DNA of 64,000 bases from contig CAYUXI010000002.1 in assembly GCA_964448855.1 (NCBI GenBank), positions 150,816 to 214,815 on the forward strand, given 5' to 3'. Positions 25,968 to 33,894 of the stretch are shown one piece after another; the first letter of the stretch is position 1; each line of letters begins with the position of its first letter. The DNA is from QAMX01 sp964448855 (GTDB lineage Bacteria; Bacillota; Clostridia; Oscillospirales; QAMX01). A program made the translations under genes and the position numbers. The notes below the pieces were generated by a model that was not told the DNA's origin, did not search any database, and saw only the letters and a list, made by a program, of their open reading frames with translations.

Positions 25968-26834
25968 TCATTCCAGACCGCAGATTTCGGCCATTCCGGC
26001 GAGGTGCAGCACCCAGTCGGCACATTCAGCAATCCAGCGCGACGGTTTGCGGGGTGGCAGACCCGATTCCGGCTGCGACGTCGTGAGCCAGTTGGAGAGT
26101 GCCAGCCCGTGTTCGCCCTCCGGATAGATGTGCATTTCAAAGGGGATGTGATGCTCCGTGAGCGCATTGGCCACCATCAGGCTGTTCTCAACCGGCACAC
26201 AGGAGTCGGAGAAGGTGTGCCAGAGGAAGGCGGGCGGCGTCTGATCGTTGATGTGCAATTCCGTGCTGAGCAGTTGACGCATTTCCGGTGAATCCTGATC
26301 GCCGAGCAGATTGCGCATGGAGCCTTCGTGCGCCTTCAGCGTGGCCGACGACAAGGCACCGTAGCAGAGAATCATGCCGTTTGGCCGCAGCAGTTCAACC
26401 GGCAGCTGAAGCGTCTCGTGATAAAGCGGCTCCGACCAGTGTGTGGAATAGCTTCCGGCCAGATGTCCGCCTGCGGAAAAACCGAGGATGGAGATGCAGT
26501 CGGGGAGAATCTGATACCGGTCGGCATTGGAGCGAATCCAGGCCATGGCCGCAGCGGCTTCCAGCTGGAAGACCGGATAATGCGCCTGCGGAGCCACATG
26601 GTATTGCAGGACGAAGCATTGAATGCCGTGCGCCAGAAAGGCCAGCGCAATGGGCTCCGCTTCGCGCTCAGAGACAAACGCATAGGCACCGCCGGGACAG
26701 ATTAAAACGGCCGGATAGCGCTTGTTGCCCAGCTCCGGCGACGCCGAACGGCAGTAGGAACGCAAAATGGTGGGTGTGCCAACGTCCGGCAGCAGGGGAT
26801 ATTGCTCATTCAGATTGATTTGTTCGCAGATCAT
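25968..26834 (-). CDS. Alpha/beta hydrolase, esterase/lipase (BD-FAE-like)
   Basis: A 288-aa alpha/beta-hydrolase. The oxyanion motif (AVLICPGGAYAFVSERE), nucleophile elbow GFSAGGHLAG (Ser within), a late Asp (HTFSDSCVPVENSL) and His (YPEGEHGLAL) give the full triad. The sequence resembles acetyl-xylan esterase or BD-FAE carboxylesterases of gut bacteria; no signal peptide is visible, so it acts inside the cell on deacetylating small esters or imported oligosaccharides (inference). The ATG lies 27 nt after the smpB stop, so it is co-transcribed with smpB, although the functions are unrelated. Confidence 0.82.
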   Translation of the reverse strand: MICEQINLNEQYPLLPDVGTPTILRSYCRSASPELGNKRYPAVLICPGGAYAFVSEREAEPIALAFLAHGIQCFVLQYHVAPQAHYPVFQLEAAAAMAWIRSNADRYQILPDCISILGFSAGGHLAGSYSTHWSEPLYHETLQLPVELLRPNGMILCYGALSSATLKAHEGSMRNLLGDQDSPEMRQLLSTELHINDQTPPAFLWHTFSDSCVPVENSLMVANALTEHHIPFEMHIYPEGEHGLALSNWLTTSQPESGLPPRKPSRWIAECADWVLHLAGMAEICGLE

Positions 26835-26860
26835 CGGTCAATTATCCTTTCCTCATGTGT

Positions 26861-27328
26861 TTATTCGCGGCGATCTCTTGTTTTCAGCTGCTTTTCGATT
26901 TCACGGTCGGCCGCACGCTTGGCTTCCACCTCACGTTTGTCATACAGCTTTTTGCCCTTGCAGAGCCCGATTTCCAGCTTGATTTTCGAATTTTTCAGAT
27001 AGAGCTTCAACGGAACAAGGGTCAGCCCGTCCTGCTTGATCGTGCTGTACAGGCGGCGAATTTCGCGCTTGTGAACCAGCAACCGTCGATCACGCATCGG
27101 GTCACGGTTGAAAATGTTGCCCTTTTCATAGGGACTGATATGGATGCCGCGTGCAAAGAGCTCTCCGTCCTTGACGGAACAAAAGCTGTCCTTCAGGTTG
27201 ACAGCGCCGTTGCGGATGGACTTGACTTCCGTGCCGACCAGTGCAATACCGGCTTCCAGCTGTTCCAGGACAAAATAGTCATGCCAGGCTTTTTTGTTTT
27301 GCGCGATGATTTTGATGCCGTCAGCCAT
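26861..27328 (-). CDS. smpB: SsrA-binding protein SmpB
   Basis: A 155-aa tmRNA-binding protein for ribosome rescue. The N-terminus (MADGIKIIAQNKKAWHDYF) and the core (GIALVGTEVKSIRNGAVNLKDS, split here as GIALVGTEVKSIR and NGAVNLKDSF), then HISPYEKGNIFNRDP and the RKREI-type basic stretch, cover the complete SmpB OB fold, and the C-terminal tail is Lys/Arg-rich (KKLYDKREVEAKRAADREIE). GAGGT lies 8 nt before the ATG at 27328. A promoter at 27378-27406 drives it. The tmRNA gene itself is not in the window. Confidence 0.96.
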   Translation of the reverse strand: MADGIKIIAQNKKAWHDYFVLEQLEAGIALVGTEVKSIRNGAVNLKDSFCSVKDGELFARGIHISPYEKGNIFNRDPMRDRRLLVHKREIRRLYSTIKQDGLTLVPLKLYLKNSKIKLEIGLCKGKKLYDKREVEAKRAADREIEKQLKTRDRRE

Positions 27329-27377
27329 GGACGCATACCTCACGTTTGAAAGGGTTTTTGGAGAAATCTCCTTCTAT

Positions 27378-27406
27378 ATCATACAACGAATCAGGCGGAA
27401 AATCAA
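27378..27406 (-). promoter_or_regulatory. Sigma-A promoter of smpB
   Basis: On the minus strand TTGATT, 17 nt, TATGAT, about 50 nt before the smpB ATG. Confidence 0.6.
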
Positions 27407-27436
27407 GTCGTTTTTGAAAAAAAGGAAAAGACTAGC

Positions 27437-28513
27437 TCAGACCGACGGAAAACGCGACGCAAAATACGCCGCATTGTGCAGTACCGCAGGATCCTGCGGA
27501 CGGTACAGCGCGGCACGCCGATTCCAGTGCGCCGCCTCCCGAAAGCGCCCAAGCCGGTCACAGCAGAGGCAGAGCTGAATGCAGGGCAAAAACCCGTGAC
27601 AATCCGGCAGATCGAACGTTTCCGGCGCGTAACTGCCGTGCGTCAGCGCACAGCGGTACCAGTCGGCCGCCGCCTCCAAACGCCCGGCGTCGATCATGTG
27701 CCGACCGATTTCACAGCAGGTCACGGCGGAAGGGTACCCGCCTTCCAGCGCACAAAGCAGCGCACGAAGCGCCCCGGCCGCATCGCCGACTGCATCCCGA
27801 CAGGCGGCCAAGCCGCGGCAGACGGCTCCGCGATCGGCAGACTCCGGCGGCATATCGGAGAGCAGCTGCAAAAAGACAGGCTCCGCCTCCGAAAAACGGC
27901 CGTTGTCTGATAGCTCCCGCGCATAGTAAAAGCGCTCCCGAACGGACAAAAGGGCGCGCCGAGCCAGCAGCCCTTCGTAAATGCGCAGATTCCGACCCGG
28001 CTCGGACGGACGCGTCTTGCGATGCTCGATGGGTGCATCCAACAGCTCCACCCGCCCAAACGGCACAATCACCTCGTGGACAGCACCCTGCCATTCGGCC
28101 AGCGGGCAGCGGCGCATAATCCGCTCCCGGCGAATGGAAACAGCCGGCGTGCCGTCTGCGTGGAAGGACAGATGATACGGCAGCATCAGAACATCCGCGT
28201 GGAAAAAATCAGCCGCCTTGGCCGCCTGAATGCGTGCGGCACTGGCTTCCGGAACCACATCGTCCGCATCCAGCCACATGAGATGGGAGCTGCTCGCCTT
28301 GGAAAAGGAAAAATTGCGCGCAGCGGCAAAGCTGTCGTTCCACGGAAAGGAATACACGGCCGCGCCGCAGTCTGCGGCAATCTCCGCCGTTCCATCGTCC
28401 GAACCGGTATCCACGACGATGCATTCGTCGGCAAAGAGCTGTGCCGATGCAAGCACCCGCGCACAGACGTCCGCTTCGTTTTTCATAATCAGACAGACCG
28501 ATAATGTCGCCAT
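27437..28513 (-). CDS. Glycosyltransferase family 2 protein with C-terminal TPR-like helices
   Basis: A 358-aa protein. Residues 1-200 are a GT-A fold GT2 domain of the SunS/TPR-glycosyltransferase type: LSVCLIMKNEADVCARVL, CIVVDTGSDDGTAEIA, and metal-binding MWLDADDVV (DxD). An Arg/His-rich acceptor region follows (EWQGAVHEVI). Residues ~210-358 are helical repeats (RAEPVFLQLLSD-like, GRLEAAADWYRCAL, GRFREAAHWNRRAAL), TPR-like. Such enzymes glycosylate peptides or surface polymers; the target is not evident, but a collagen-like protein is encoded divergently 110 nt away and is a possible acceptor (inference). AGGAGGT precedes the ATG at 28513. Confidence 0.82.
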   Translation of the reverse strand: MATLSVCLIMKNEADVCARVLASAQLFADECIVVDTGSDDGTAEIAADCGAAVYSFPWNDSFAAARNFSFSKASSSHLMWLDADDVVPEASAARIQAAKAADFFHADVLMLPYHLSFHADGTPAVSIRRERIMRRCPLAEWQGAVHEVIVPFGRVELLDAPIEHRKTRPSEPGRNLRIYEGLLARRALLSVRERFYYARELSDNGRFSEAEPVFLQLLSDMPPESADRGAVCRGLAACRDAVGDAAGALRALLCALEGGYPSAVTCCEIGRHMIDAGRLEAAADWYRCALTHGSYAPETFDLPDCHGFLPCIQLCLCCDRLGRFREAAHWNRRAALYRPQDPAVLHNAAYFASRFPSV

Positions 28514-28622
28514 ACAACCTCCTGCGGCTGTCGGGGTGGCAATCACGGCAGCCAAAACATACGCTGTACTGAGTACGGCATCTGATGCCGTACCGATTTT
28601 ATCCTATGTGCAGGTGACGCGA

Positions 28623-29297
28623 ATGTTTCATGAATGCGAGAGATCAAACAGCTTCTTTGGCCCCAATGGCCGAAGAACGGATGCGGGCGGGATGCTTGGT
28701 GCGCCGAACTGCCAACCGCCGGAGCCGCTGATTCCGATGACGCGCTATCCCAACCCGGAGCTGACGTGCTGCTGCTGCCGCGGCGCAACGGGAGCCACTG
28801 GCGCAACCGGTGCCACGGGAGCCACTGGTGCAACGGGTGCCACGGGACCCGCCGGAAGCGGCGCGGGTATGACCGGAGCCACCGGCCGGACAGGTGCAAC
28901 GGGTGCAACGGGTGCTACAGGCGCAACGGGCGAACAGGGGACAATCGGCCCTCAGGGTTCACAGGGCATCCAAGGTGCCACGGGAGCCACGGGAGCCACA
29001 GGCGAACAGGGCATCCAAGGCGCCACAGGTGCAACCGGAGCCACCGGCGAACAGGGCATCCAAGGCGCAACGGGAGCCACCGGCGCTACGGGCACAACAG
29101 GTGCAACAGGTGCAACAGGCGCAACTGGCGCGACCGGCGCCACGGGCGCTACGGGTGCAACAGGTGCCACCGGAACTGTAACGGCTGCCCCGGCCATTGA
29201 TGAGCTGAACGCGACGGCAACGCTCGCCGAAGTCATCGCATCCTACAACGCGCTGCTGGCATCCCTCCGAACGGTGGGCGTCCTTGCAGCCACTTAA
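28623..29297 (+). CDS. Collagen-like Gly-X-Thr/Ala repeat protein
   Basis: A 224-aa protein. Residues 1-53 are a low-complexity N-terminus ending in RYPNPELTCCCCRGATG (four Cys in a row at 49-52). Residues 54-184 are about 43 Gly-X-Y triplets, mostly GAT, GEQ and GIQ, the sequence of a collagen-like triple helix. The last 40 residues (APAIDELNATATLAEVIA, then SYNALLASLRTVGVLA) form a conserved trimerisation-like cap. There is no signal peptide; similar Firmicutes proteins coat spores or cells. AGGTGA lies 5 nt before the ATG. The divergent GT2 gene may glycosylate the Thr residues (inference). The repeat DNA is highly reiterated and prone to length change. Confidence 0.8.
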   Translation: MFHECERSNSFFGPNGRRTDAGGMLGAPNCQPPEPLIPMTRYPNPELTCCCCRGATGATGATGATGATGATGATGPAGSGAGMTGATGRTGATGATGATGATGEQGTIGPQGSQGIQGATGATGATGEQGIQGATGATGATGEQGIQGATGATGATGTTGATGATGATGATGATGATGATGATGTVTAAPAIDELNATATLAEVIASYNALLASLRTVGVLAAT

Positions 29298-29324
29298 ACC
29301 CCGCCTCTGCCCGACTGAACAACA

Positions 29325-29362
29325 AAAAGAACCGCCTGATTTCGGTCAGACGGTTCTTTTCC
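29325..29362 (+). terminator. Rho-independent terminator of collagen-like gene
   Basis: AAGAACCG...CGGTTCTT hairpin with a secondary stem (CTGA/TCAG) in the loop, ending in TTTT, 27 nt after the stop codon. Confidence 0.85.
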
Positions 29363-29458
29363 ATCGGTGATGCTATGTTTATCCGATAACAGTATTTTCT
29401 CAGACCAAAATGACATAGGAAAAGCCCAGAAATCAAGCGGTTTCTGGGCTTTTTGCTG
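29363..29458. other. Probable left end of prophage (attL zone)
   Basis: The last host gene ends at 29297 and the phage integrase ends at 29459. The zone between the two terminators is therefore where attL should lie. Base composition changes from GC-rich host to more balanced phage DNA here. Large serine integrases use short cores, so the exact point cannot be read without attR, which is outside the window. Confidence 0.45.
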
Positions 29459-29459
29459 T
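29424..29459. terminator. Bidirectional terminator at integrase end
   Basis: AAAGCCCAGAAA/TTTCTGGGCTTT hairpin around TCAAGCGG, T-rich on both outer sides, directly at the integrase stop codon. Confidence 0.8.
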
Positions 29460-31192
29460 TATTCGTCCTTGTAGACGAATTCGTGAATTATGCCATTTTT
29501 GAAGGTGATGGACTCAATTCGCCCGTTTTTTATACAAAAGTTGGAGCTTACCGAGTTTATAAAATCCTTCAGTATTTTTGGGTCTGTCTCCTTCAAAAGT
29601 CGTTTGTAATCGACAAACCTCTTGTCAAGCAACTTTTGACTCATAATGAAGTAGCTTGCCTTTGCAATCAGTTCCTCGTCGCTGATGGAGAACTGCGATG
29701 TCAGTCCCTTCTCCAGCTCGTCCAGTCTGGCGTTGACCTTCGCGAGGGACTCGGAGAGGCTGTTCTTCTCGATGATATAATCTCTTTCGGACATATCCTC
29801 CTCGGAATACAGGTACAGCGATTTTAAGCGTGATAACGCCCGTTCTAACCGCCGTCTCTCTGTAAGGAGTATATCTCGTTCGGAGGCTTGCGGTTCGCCG
29901 TCCTCCGCAGCGGTAGGCGGCGTATACTTGATGCCTGACACTTGGGACTTGTATAGAGCGTGAAGCTCCATAAGTCCGTGTTCTTTGATGCAGACAACAT
30001 CTTTGAACATTTCTCCTCGCAGGAGCTTCTTCTGGAGCGTTTCGGGCGAAGTCGTCTTGCCAAAGCTCTCCTTTGCTCTGATAAGGTTGGAGATGTAGTT
30101 CAGTACGAATGGTCCTATCTTGGTATCGGAGATGTACTTGTTCGTACACAGATTGTTCTTCCGATGATTCATACAAGCGTAGTTGGACGGGCGATAGCCG
30201 TCCTTGTGTGTGCGACAGTTGCTTGTGGCACTCATCGTGCTACCGCAGACTCCGCAGGTGAGCAAACCTGCAAAGACGTGAACATTCTTTCTGGTGTAGG
30301 TCTTTCCTTCATAGAGCCAGCCTCGGCGGTTACGCTCCAACAAAGCTCCGACCTTTTGCCATCGCTCGACATCGACAATCGCTGGGTGGTGGTCTACAAC
30401 CAGTACCCACTCGTCCTCGGGTTTGATGTCCTGACGGCTTCCTCGCTTAGACATATCGTAGTAGTTATAGCGGTATGTCCCCGTGTAGAACGGGTTTTTA
30501 AGTATCAGGCTTACGGTTGTAGGTGTCCACTCTTTTCCGCTCCTATGGCGTACTCCTGCGGCGTTGAGAGCCTTTGCCACGAACAGCAGAGAGTTATTCT
30601 CCTCGTACAAGTCATAGATGCGGAGTACAACAGCTCCCTCGGACTCGTTGATACTGAATGTCTCAGTCTGTTTGTCATAGTCGTAGCCATAAGGAACTCT
30701 GCCACCGTTCCACTGACCGTTGCCAGCTCTGGAAATCATAACGGCAGTAACACGCTCGGCAGTCATCTTTCGTTCAAGCTCGGCAAACACAAGAATGATT
30801 TTGAGCATTGCTTCGCCCATAGCGGAAGATGTGTCAAACTGCTCGTTCTTGGAAACGAAAGTAACGCCCAGCTTTTTCAGCTCGTCGTACATAGCGGCGA
30901 AGTCCAAAAGGTTTCGGCTGATACGGTCGAGCTTCCAAACGAGAACGTGGGAGAACTCGCCGTCCCTTGCACGGGACATCATTTGCTGGTAGTCTGGGCG
31001 GTCTGTGTTCTTTGCGGAGAAACCAGCGTCCTCGAACACTTCATAGGAGCTGGCGTTCAGCACATACTTTGCGTATGCGATGAGTTCTTCTTTTTGGACT
31101 GGCAGACTGTCCTTGTCTACCTGATAGTGCGTGGAAACACGAACATATATCGCCACACGGACAGAACTGAGGCGGTCACTTATCTTGCTCAT
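29459..31192 (-). CDS. Large serine recombinase (phage integrase)
   Basis: A 577-aa serine integrase. The catalytic domain (residues ~10-155) has AIYVRVSTHYQ with nucleophile Ser20, then VWKLDRISRN and FAELERKMTAERV (the long E-helix). The recombinase domain (~170-290) has GYDYDK and KNPFYTGTYRYN; the zinc-ribbon (~310-365) has LTCGVCGSTMSAT, then YACMNHRKNNLC, and a coiled-coil region (~440-500, RRRLERALSRLKSLYL) follows. It integrates and, with a directionality factor, excises the phage; the factor was not recognised. It lies at the extreme left of the prophage, reading toward the host. Confidence 0.95.
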   Translation of the reverse strand: MSKISDRLSSVRVAIYVRVSTHYQVDKDSLPVQKEELIAYAKYVLNASSYEVFEDAGFSAKNTDRPDYQQMMSRARDGEFSHVLVWKLDRISRNLLDFAAMYDELKKLGVTFVSKNEQFDTSSAMGEAMLKIILVFAELERKMTAERVTAVMISRAGNGQWNGGRVPYGYDYDKQTETFSINESEGAVVLRIYDLYEENNSLLFVAKALNAAGVRHRSGKEWTPTTVSLILKNPFYTGTYRYNYYDMSKRGSRQDIKPEDEWVLVVDHHPAIVDVERWQKVGALLERNRRGWLYEGKTYTRKNVHVFAGLLTCGVCGSTMSATSNCRTHKDGYRPSNYACMNHRKNNLCTNKYISDTKIGPFVLNYISNLIRAKESFGKTTSPETLQKKLLRGEMFKDVVCIKEHGLMELHALYKSQVSGIKYTPPTAAEDGEPQASERDILLTERRRLERALSRLKSLYLYSEEDMSERDYIIEKNSLSESLAKVNARLDELEKGLTSQFSISDEELIAKASYFIMSQKLLDKRFVDYKRLLKETDPKILKDFINSVSSNFCIKNGRIESITFKNGIIHEFVYKDE

Positions 31193-31214
31193 CTTTAATC
31201 ACCTCCAAAATGGC

Positions 31215-31246
31215 AAAGCCTCTCTCCTTATCGGAGGAGGCTTTTT
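31215..31246. terminator. Inverted repeat, possible weak terminator between repressor and integrase
   Basis: AAGCCTC...GAGGCTT stem enclosing CTCC/GGAG. It has a T5 run on the plus side but only TTT on the minus side, so a role in separating the repressor and integrase transcripts is uncertain. Confidence 0.5.
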
Positions 31247-31309
31247 CGCTCGTGTTTTGGTATTGCTGGAAGTCTAAACGCAGGAGGCGTGTTTTATTCG
31301 ACTCCCGTT

Positions 31310-31690
31310 TTAGCCGACTTGCGACGAAGCGTCGCCTTGCGTCATCTGCAATACGAATGTTTTTTCCTCTGGCGTGAGGTAGCTGTCAAGAACGCTCCAA
31401 ATGATGTTCTTGTGGTCGTCGTCTGCTCTGCGGTACGCATTAGCGAGAACGACAATCTCCTTCTCGGGTTCCCTGTATGGCTGCGGGCTGAGGTTGAGGT
31501 CCATAATGTAGTCAATGGACACATTCAACGCTTGGGCTATGCGAGCCACAATTTCAAGGTTGGGTTTGTGGACACCTTTGAGATAACGGGAGATGGTGGC
31601 TTCTGTTGTGTTAGTTTTTTCAGCGAGCCACGCTTGTGTTACTCCTCTGGACTCAATGATGTCTCTGAGTCTGGTTGAAAAATCGGTCAT
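31310..31690 (-). CDS. cI-like XRE repressor
   Basis: A 126-aa regulator. Residues ~5-62 are an XRE/HTH_3 domain (RLRDIIESRGVTQAWLAEKT, split as RLRDIIESRG and VTQAWLAEKT, TEATISRYLKG, IVARIAQALNVSIDYIMD). The C-terminal half is short and helical, without the S24 peptidase or RecA-cleavage site of classical CI, so induction must work differently. It is transcribed leftward from 31715-31743, back to back with the early genes. It probably maintains lysogeny by binding the palindromes at 31726-31768 (inference). Confidence 0.85.
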   Translation of the reverse strand: MTDFSTRLRDIIESRGVTQAWLAEKTNTTEATISRYLKGVHKPNLEIVARIAQALNVSIDYIMDLNLSPQPYREPEKEIVVLANAYRRADDDHKNIIWSVLDSYLTPEEKTFVLQMTQGDASSQVG

Positions 31691-31714
31691 AGTAAATTAC
31701 CTCCTACTCGTAAT

Positions 31715-31743
31715 ATTATACTGCATCTTATAAACTTTTACAA
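31715..31743 (-). promoter_or_regulatory. Leftward repressor promoter
   Basis: On the minus strand TTGTAA, 17 nt, TATAAT, 25 nt before the repressor start codon. Confidence 0.75.
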
Positions 31744-31768
31744 GATTTCTTACTCAAATTATAAGAAA
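31726..31768. promoter_or_regulatory. Candidate operators of the lysogeny switch
   Basis: Two dyads lie between the divergent promoters: ATCTT...AAGAT at 31726-31747 and TTTCTTA, 9 nt, TAAGAAA at 31746-31768. Both share a CTTA/TAAG half-site. The first covers the leftward -35 and the second lies 4 nt from the rightward -35, where a repressor could block both. Confidence 0.6.
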
Positions 31769-31772
31769 CCTC

Positions 31773-31801
31773 TTGACCTTACAGAAAAAATATACTATAA
31801 T
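31773..31801 (+). promoter_or_regulatory. Rightward early promoter
   Basis: TTGACC, 17 nt, TATAAT, 32 nt before the ATG at 31834, which has a strong AAAGGAGG site. Confidence 0.8.
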
Positions 31802-31833
31802 ATAGGTGTAGGTTAAAGAAAGGAGGTTCGCAG

Positions 31834-32382
31834 ATGAACCTGACAGAGTTGAAAGTAGCTCGCATTCGCCGTGGAGTTAAGGCACAGGTGATTGCGGACG
31901 CATTAGGCAAGACAGTAGATAGTTACATCAAGAGAGAGAACGGCAATGTAAGGTTGACTCTCAGCGATGTATTCACTATCACAAATGTACTACACTTGAC
32001 CTTAGCAGAGTTCGTTACTATTTTTTTTGACGGAGACTTACCTTTTTGTGCAGAAAGCGAAGAAAATTATAAATTCCGTCAATACGCCTATCCGTTGATG
32101 GAGGCGAGAAAGAGAGCTGGTTGCACAGAGGCAGAAGCAGCCAAAGCCCTCAAACTTCCCGTTTCCGCATACAGACAGAGAGAGAAAGGCAAGGTTCTTA
32201 TTTCTTTGACTGAGTGTGCAACACTGTCGAAGATGTACGGTCTTTCGTTGGAGGAGTTCAACGATATATTTTTTAGGTTAAACTTACCGTTTCGTAAGTC
32301 CGACCTTGAACCTTACACCAATATTATACCGAAAAGCGAGGGAGAAATAAATGCCAAAGAAAGCTACGAAAGCTGCATCTAA
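31834..32382 (+). CDS. Regulator with two tandem HTH domains
   Basis: A 182-aa protein with two similar HTH modules in one chain: residues ~4-60 (ELKVARIRRGVKAQVIADAL, then YIKRENGNVRLTLSDVFTIT, LAEFVTIFF) and ~85-150 (LMEARKRAGCTEAEAAKAL, YRQREKGKVLISLTECATL, LEEFNDIFF). The duplicated pattern, each ending in EFxxIFF, shows internal duplication. It is the first gene of the rightward operon, in the position of a Cro or CII-type regulator. A chain with two DNA-reading heads could bind a long or asymmetric operator as a monomer (inference). Confidence 0.75.
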   Translation: MNLTELKVARIRRGVKAQVIADALGKTVDSYIKRENGNVRLTLSDVFTITNVLHLTLAEFVTIFFDGDLPFCAESEENYKFRQYAYPLMEARKRAGCTEAEAAKALKLPVSAYRQREKGKVLISLTECATLSKMYGLSLEEFNDIFFRLNLPFRKSDLEPYTNIIPKSEGEINAKESYESCI

Positions 32383-32851
32383 TGTCTTTTATCAGGCACG
32401 AATGAATGCCTCATCGTACAACGATAAGCTGGCATCAAGAGAAGGAGCATCGGAGCTTACTGGCATTGACCGAAACAGGATAGCTTATACGGAGCTTGGA
32501 ACGCTTTGCCCATATCCAGAGGAGGTACTCGTATATGCCGATGCCTACAATGCTCCAGAGCTATTGAACCACTTTTGCTCAACCCTTTGCCCCATCGGGA
32601 GAGAAACGGTCGATTGCATTACGGCTGGCAGCCTTGAACAAGCGAGTTTGAAGTTGCTTGCCTCTACCAAATGTATATCGTCAATCCGAGAGGAACTGGT
32701 GGACATAGCAGAGGACGGAGTGATTGATGAAAATGAAAAGGGACAGATGAGCCAAATTCTTGAACGGCTACGCCAAGCCGCCAACGACATAAAGGCGTTG
32801 GAGCTGGTATATCAAAAAATGCTAAAGGAGGGAGGACGAACAGATGGCTGA
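32351..32851 (+). CDS. Phage HTH/regulatory-type protein
   Basis: A 166-aa protein overlapping the previous gene by 32 nt. The region DKLASREGASELTGIDRNRIAYTELG, here DKLASREGASELTG and RNRIAYTELG, followed by PEEVLVYADAYNAPEL, resembles a divergent XRE domain found in Clostridia prophages. The C-terminal half is a long helix (ELVDIAEDGVIDENEKGQMS, ILERLRQAANDIKAL), a likely coiled coil. The role is probably early regulation or a partner of replication genes. The ribosome site (GAGGGAGAAATA) is inside the upstream gene, so translation is coupled. Confidence 0.6.
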   Translation: MPKKATKAASNVFYQARMNASSYNDKLASREGASELTGIDRNRIAYTELGTLCPYPEEVLVYADAYNAPELLNHFCSTLCPIGRETVDCITAGSLEQASLKLLASTKCISSIREELVDIAEDGVIDENEKGQMSQILERLRQAANDIKALELVYQKMLKEGGRTDG

Positions 32852-33041
32852 CTTCAGAAAAGATGCTTTAATCAAAACGCTGAGAGAAGATTACGGTATC
32901 ACTACCGCAGAGCAGTTGCTCAAAGCAATCAGTGATATGACAAAGTTGGACATTACGCAGTTCGTCCTCCGTTCTGATGCGGAAAGGAAAAACAATGACA
33001 CAACAAACAGCCTACCAATACCGTTCGCCGCAAGAGCTTAG
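32844..33041 (+). CDS. Small phage protein, unknown
   Basis: A 65-aa acidic/basic mixed helical protein (DALIKTLREDYGITTAEQLL, KAISDMTKLDITQFVL). It overlaps the genes on both sides, the start having GGAGGACGAACAG before it. No family recognised; size and position suit a small early regulator or modulator of the host. Confidence 0.5.
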   Translation: MADFRKDALIKTLREDYGITTAEQLLKAISDMTKLDITQFVLRSDAERKNNDTTNSLPIPFAARA

Positions 33042-33765
33042 GGCGGCGAGAATTGCCAGACAACGGAGGGAGCAAGCCCGAAAAGCCAGACGGCGTAAGT
33101 ATATGATACGCAGGATTATAGTCCTTGCTATCGCAGTTGCCTTTATCACATTGTTCATTATGGGAGTAAAGGCGTTAGTAGTCGCACTGTCAGTGAAAGG
33201 TGCCAACGCCCCCAGCCATACAGAAGTGCAAACGACACCCACATATACAGTTGCAGCGACGGGAGAACCAATGACGACCGAGCCTGTGGTTACAGAACCG
33301 CAAGAGCCAACAACGGACGACCTGCTGGCAAGTGGAGTTCTGACAGATGAAATCTCGCTTAGTTACGAATTGCAGTTGACCGCAAGAGAAGCTGCCGAGG
33401 AGTTTGGCATACCTTACAAACTTTTGCTGGCGGTGATGTTCCGAGAGAGTAGCTACAACCCCGAAGCTGCAAACAGCATTTGCTATGGACTGATGCAGAT
33501 ACACCAGATGAATTTCGAGTGGTTGGAGGGCGAACTGAAGGGCTACGGCGTAACGGACATCAAGAACAACCCAAAGGACAATATCTATGCAGGAGCCTAT
33601 ATGCTCGGTAGGCTCGTAGGAAAGTACGAGGACTATCATAAAGCACTGATGGCTTACAACTGCGGAGAACGCCGAGCCAAGGAGTTGTGGGCAGAGGGCT
33701 ATACGACTTCTACATATAGCCGTAATGTGATAGCCACGATGAACGAGTTGAATGTCGCCGAATGA
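32995..33765 (+). CDS. Membrane-anchored lytic transglycosylase (SLT fold)
   Basis: A 256-aa protein. A strongly basic N-terminus (RRREQARKARRRKY-type) precedes one transmembrane helix (IIVLAIAVAFITLFIMGVKAL), a Thr/Pro-rich linker, and an SLT domain (residues ~130-250) with catalytic Glu in AVMFRESSYNPEA, then SICYGLMQIHQMNF, DNIYAGAYMLGRLV and YHKALMAYNCGERRA. It cleaves peptidoglycan outside the membrane. Its place among early regulatory genes, not with lysis genes, is odd: it may be a moron acting on the lysogen's envelope. AAAGGA precedes the ATG at 32995, inside the previous gene. Confidence 0.82.
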   Translation: MTQQTAYQYRSPQELRAARIARQRREQARKARRRKYMIRRIIVLAIAVAFITLFIMGVKALVVALSVKGANAPSHTEVQTTPTYTVAATGEPMTTEPVVTEPQEPTTDDLLASGVLTDEISLSYELQLTAREAAEEFGIPYKLLLAVMFRESSYNPEAANSICYGLMQIHQMNFEWLEGELKGYGVTDIKNNPKDNIYAGAYMLGRLVGKYEDYHKALMAYNCGERRAKELWAEGYTTSTYSRNVIATMNELNVAE

Positions 33766-33818
33766 ATTACCAAAAGGTAAATCTTAGCGAATTATCACAA
33801 AAATGTTTCAAAAAAGCC

Positions 33819-33847
33819 TTGCCCAACTGTGTAAAACTTACTATAAT
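33819..33847 (+). promoter_or_regulatory. Internal early promoter
   Basis: TTGCCC, 17 nt, TATAAT, in the 129-nt gap before 33895. The flanking CTTACTATAATTATAACATA with a following AGAAG carries CTTA/TAAG half-sites like those in the lysogeny operator, so the same repressor could act here (tentative). Confidence 0.65.
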
Positions 33848-33894
33848 TATAACATAAGAAGAAAAGTTATAGAAAGTGAAAGGCGGTGAAGCTG

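Noticed and set aside
28784..29175. Possible non-coding GC-rich microsatellite
   Set aside because: The frame gives regular Gly-X-Y triplets with a conserved end domain, a ribosome site and a terminator, so it is a collagen-like gene.
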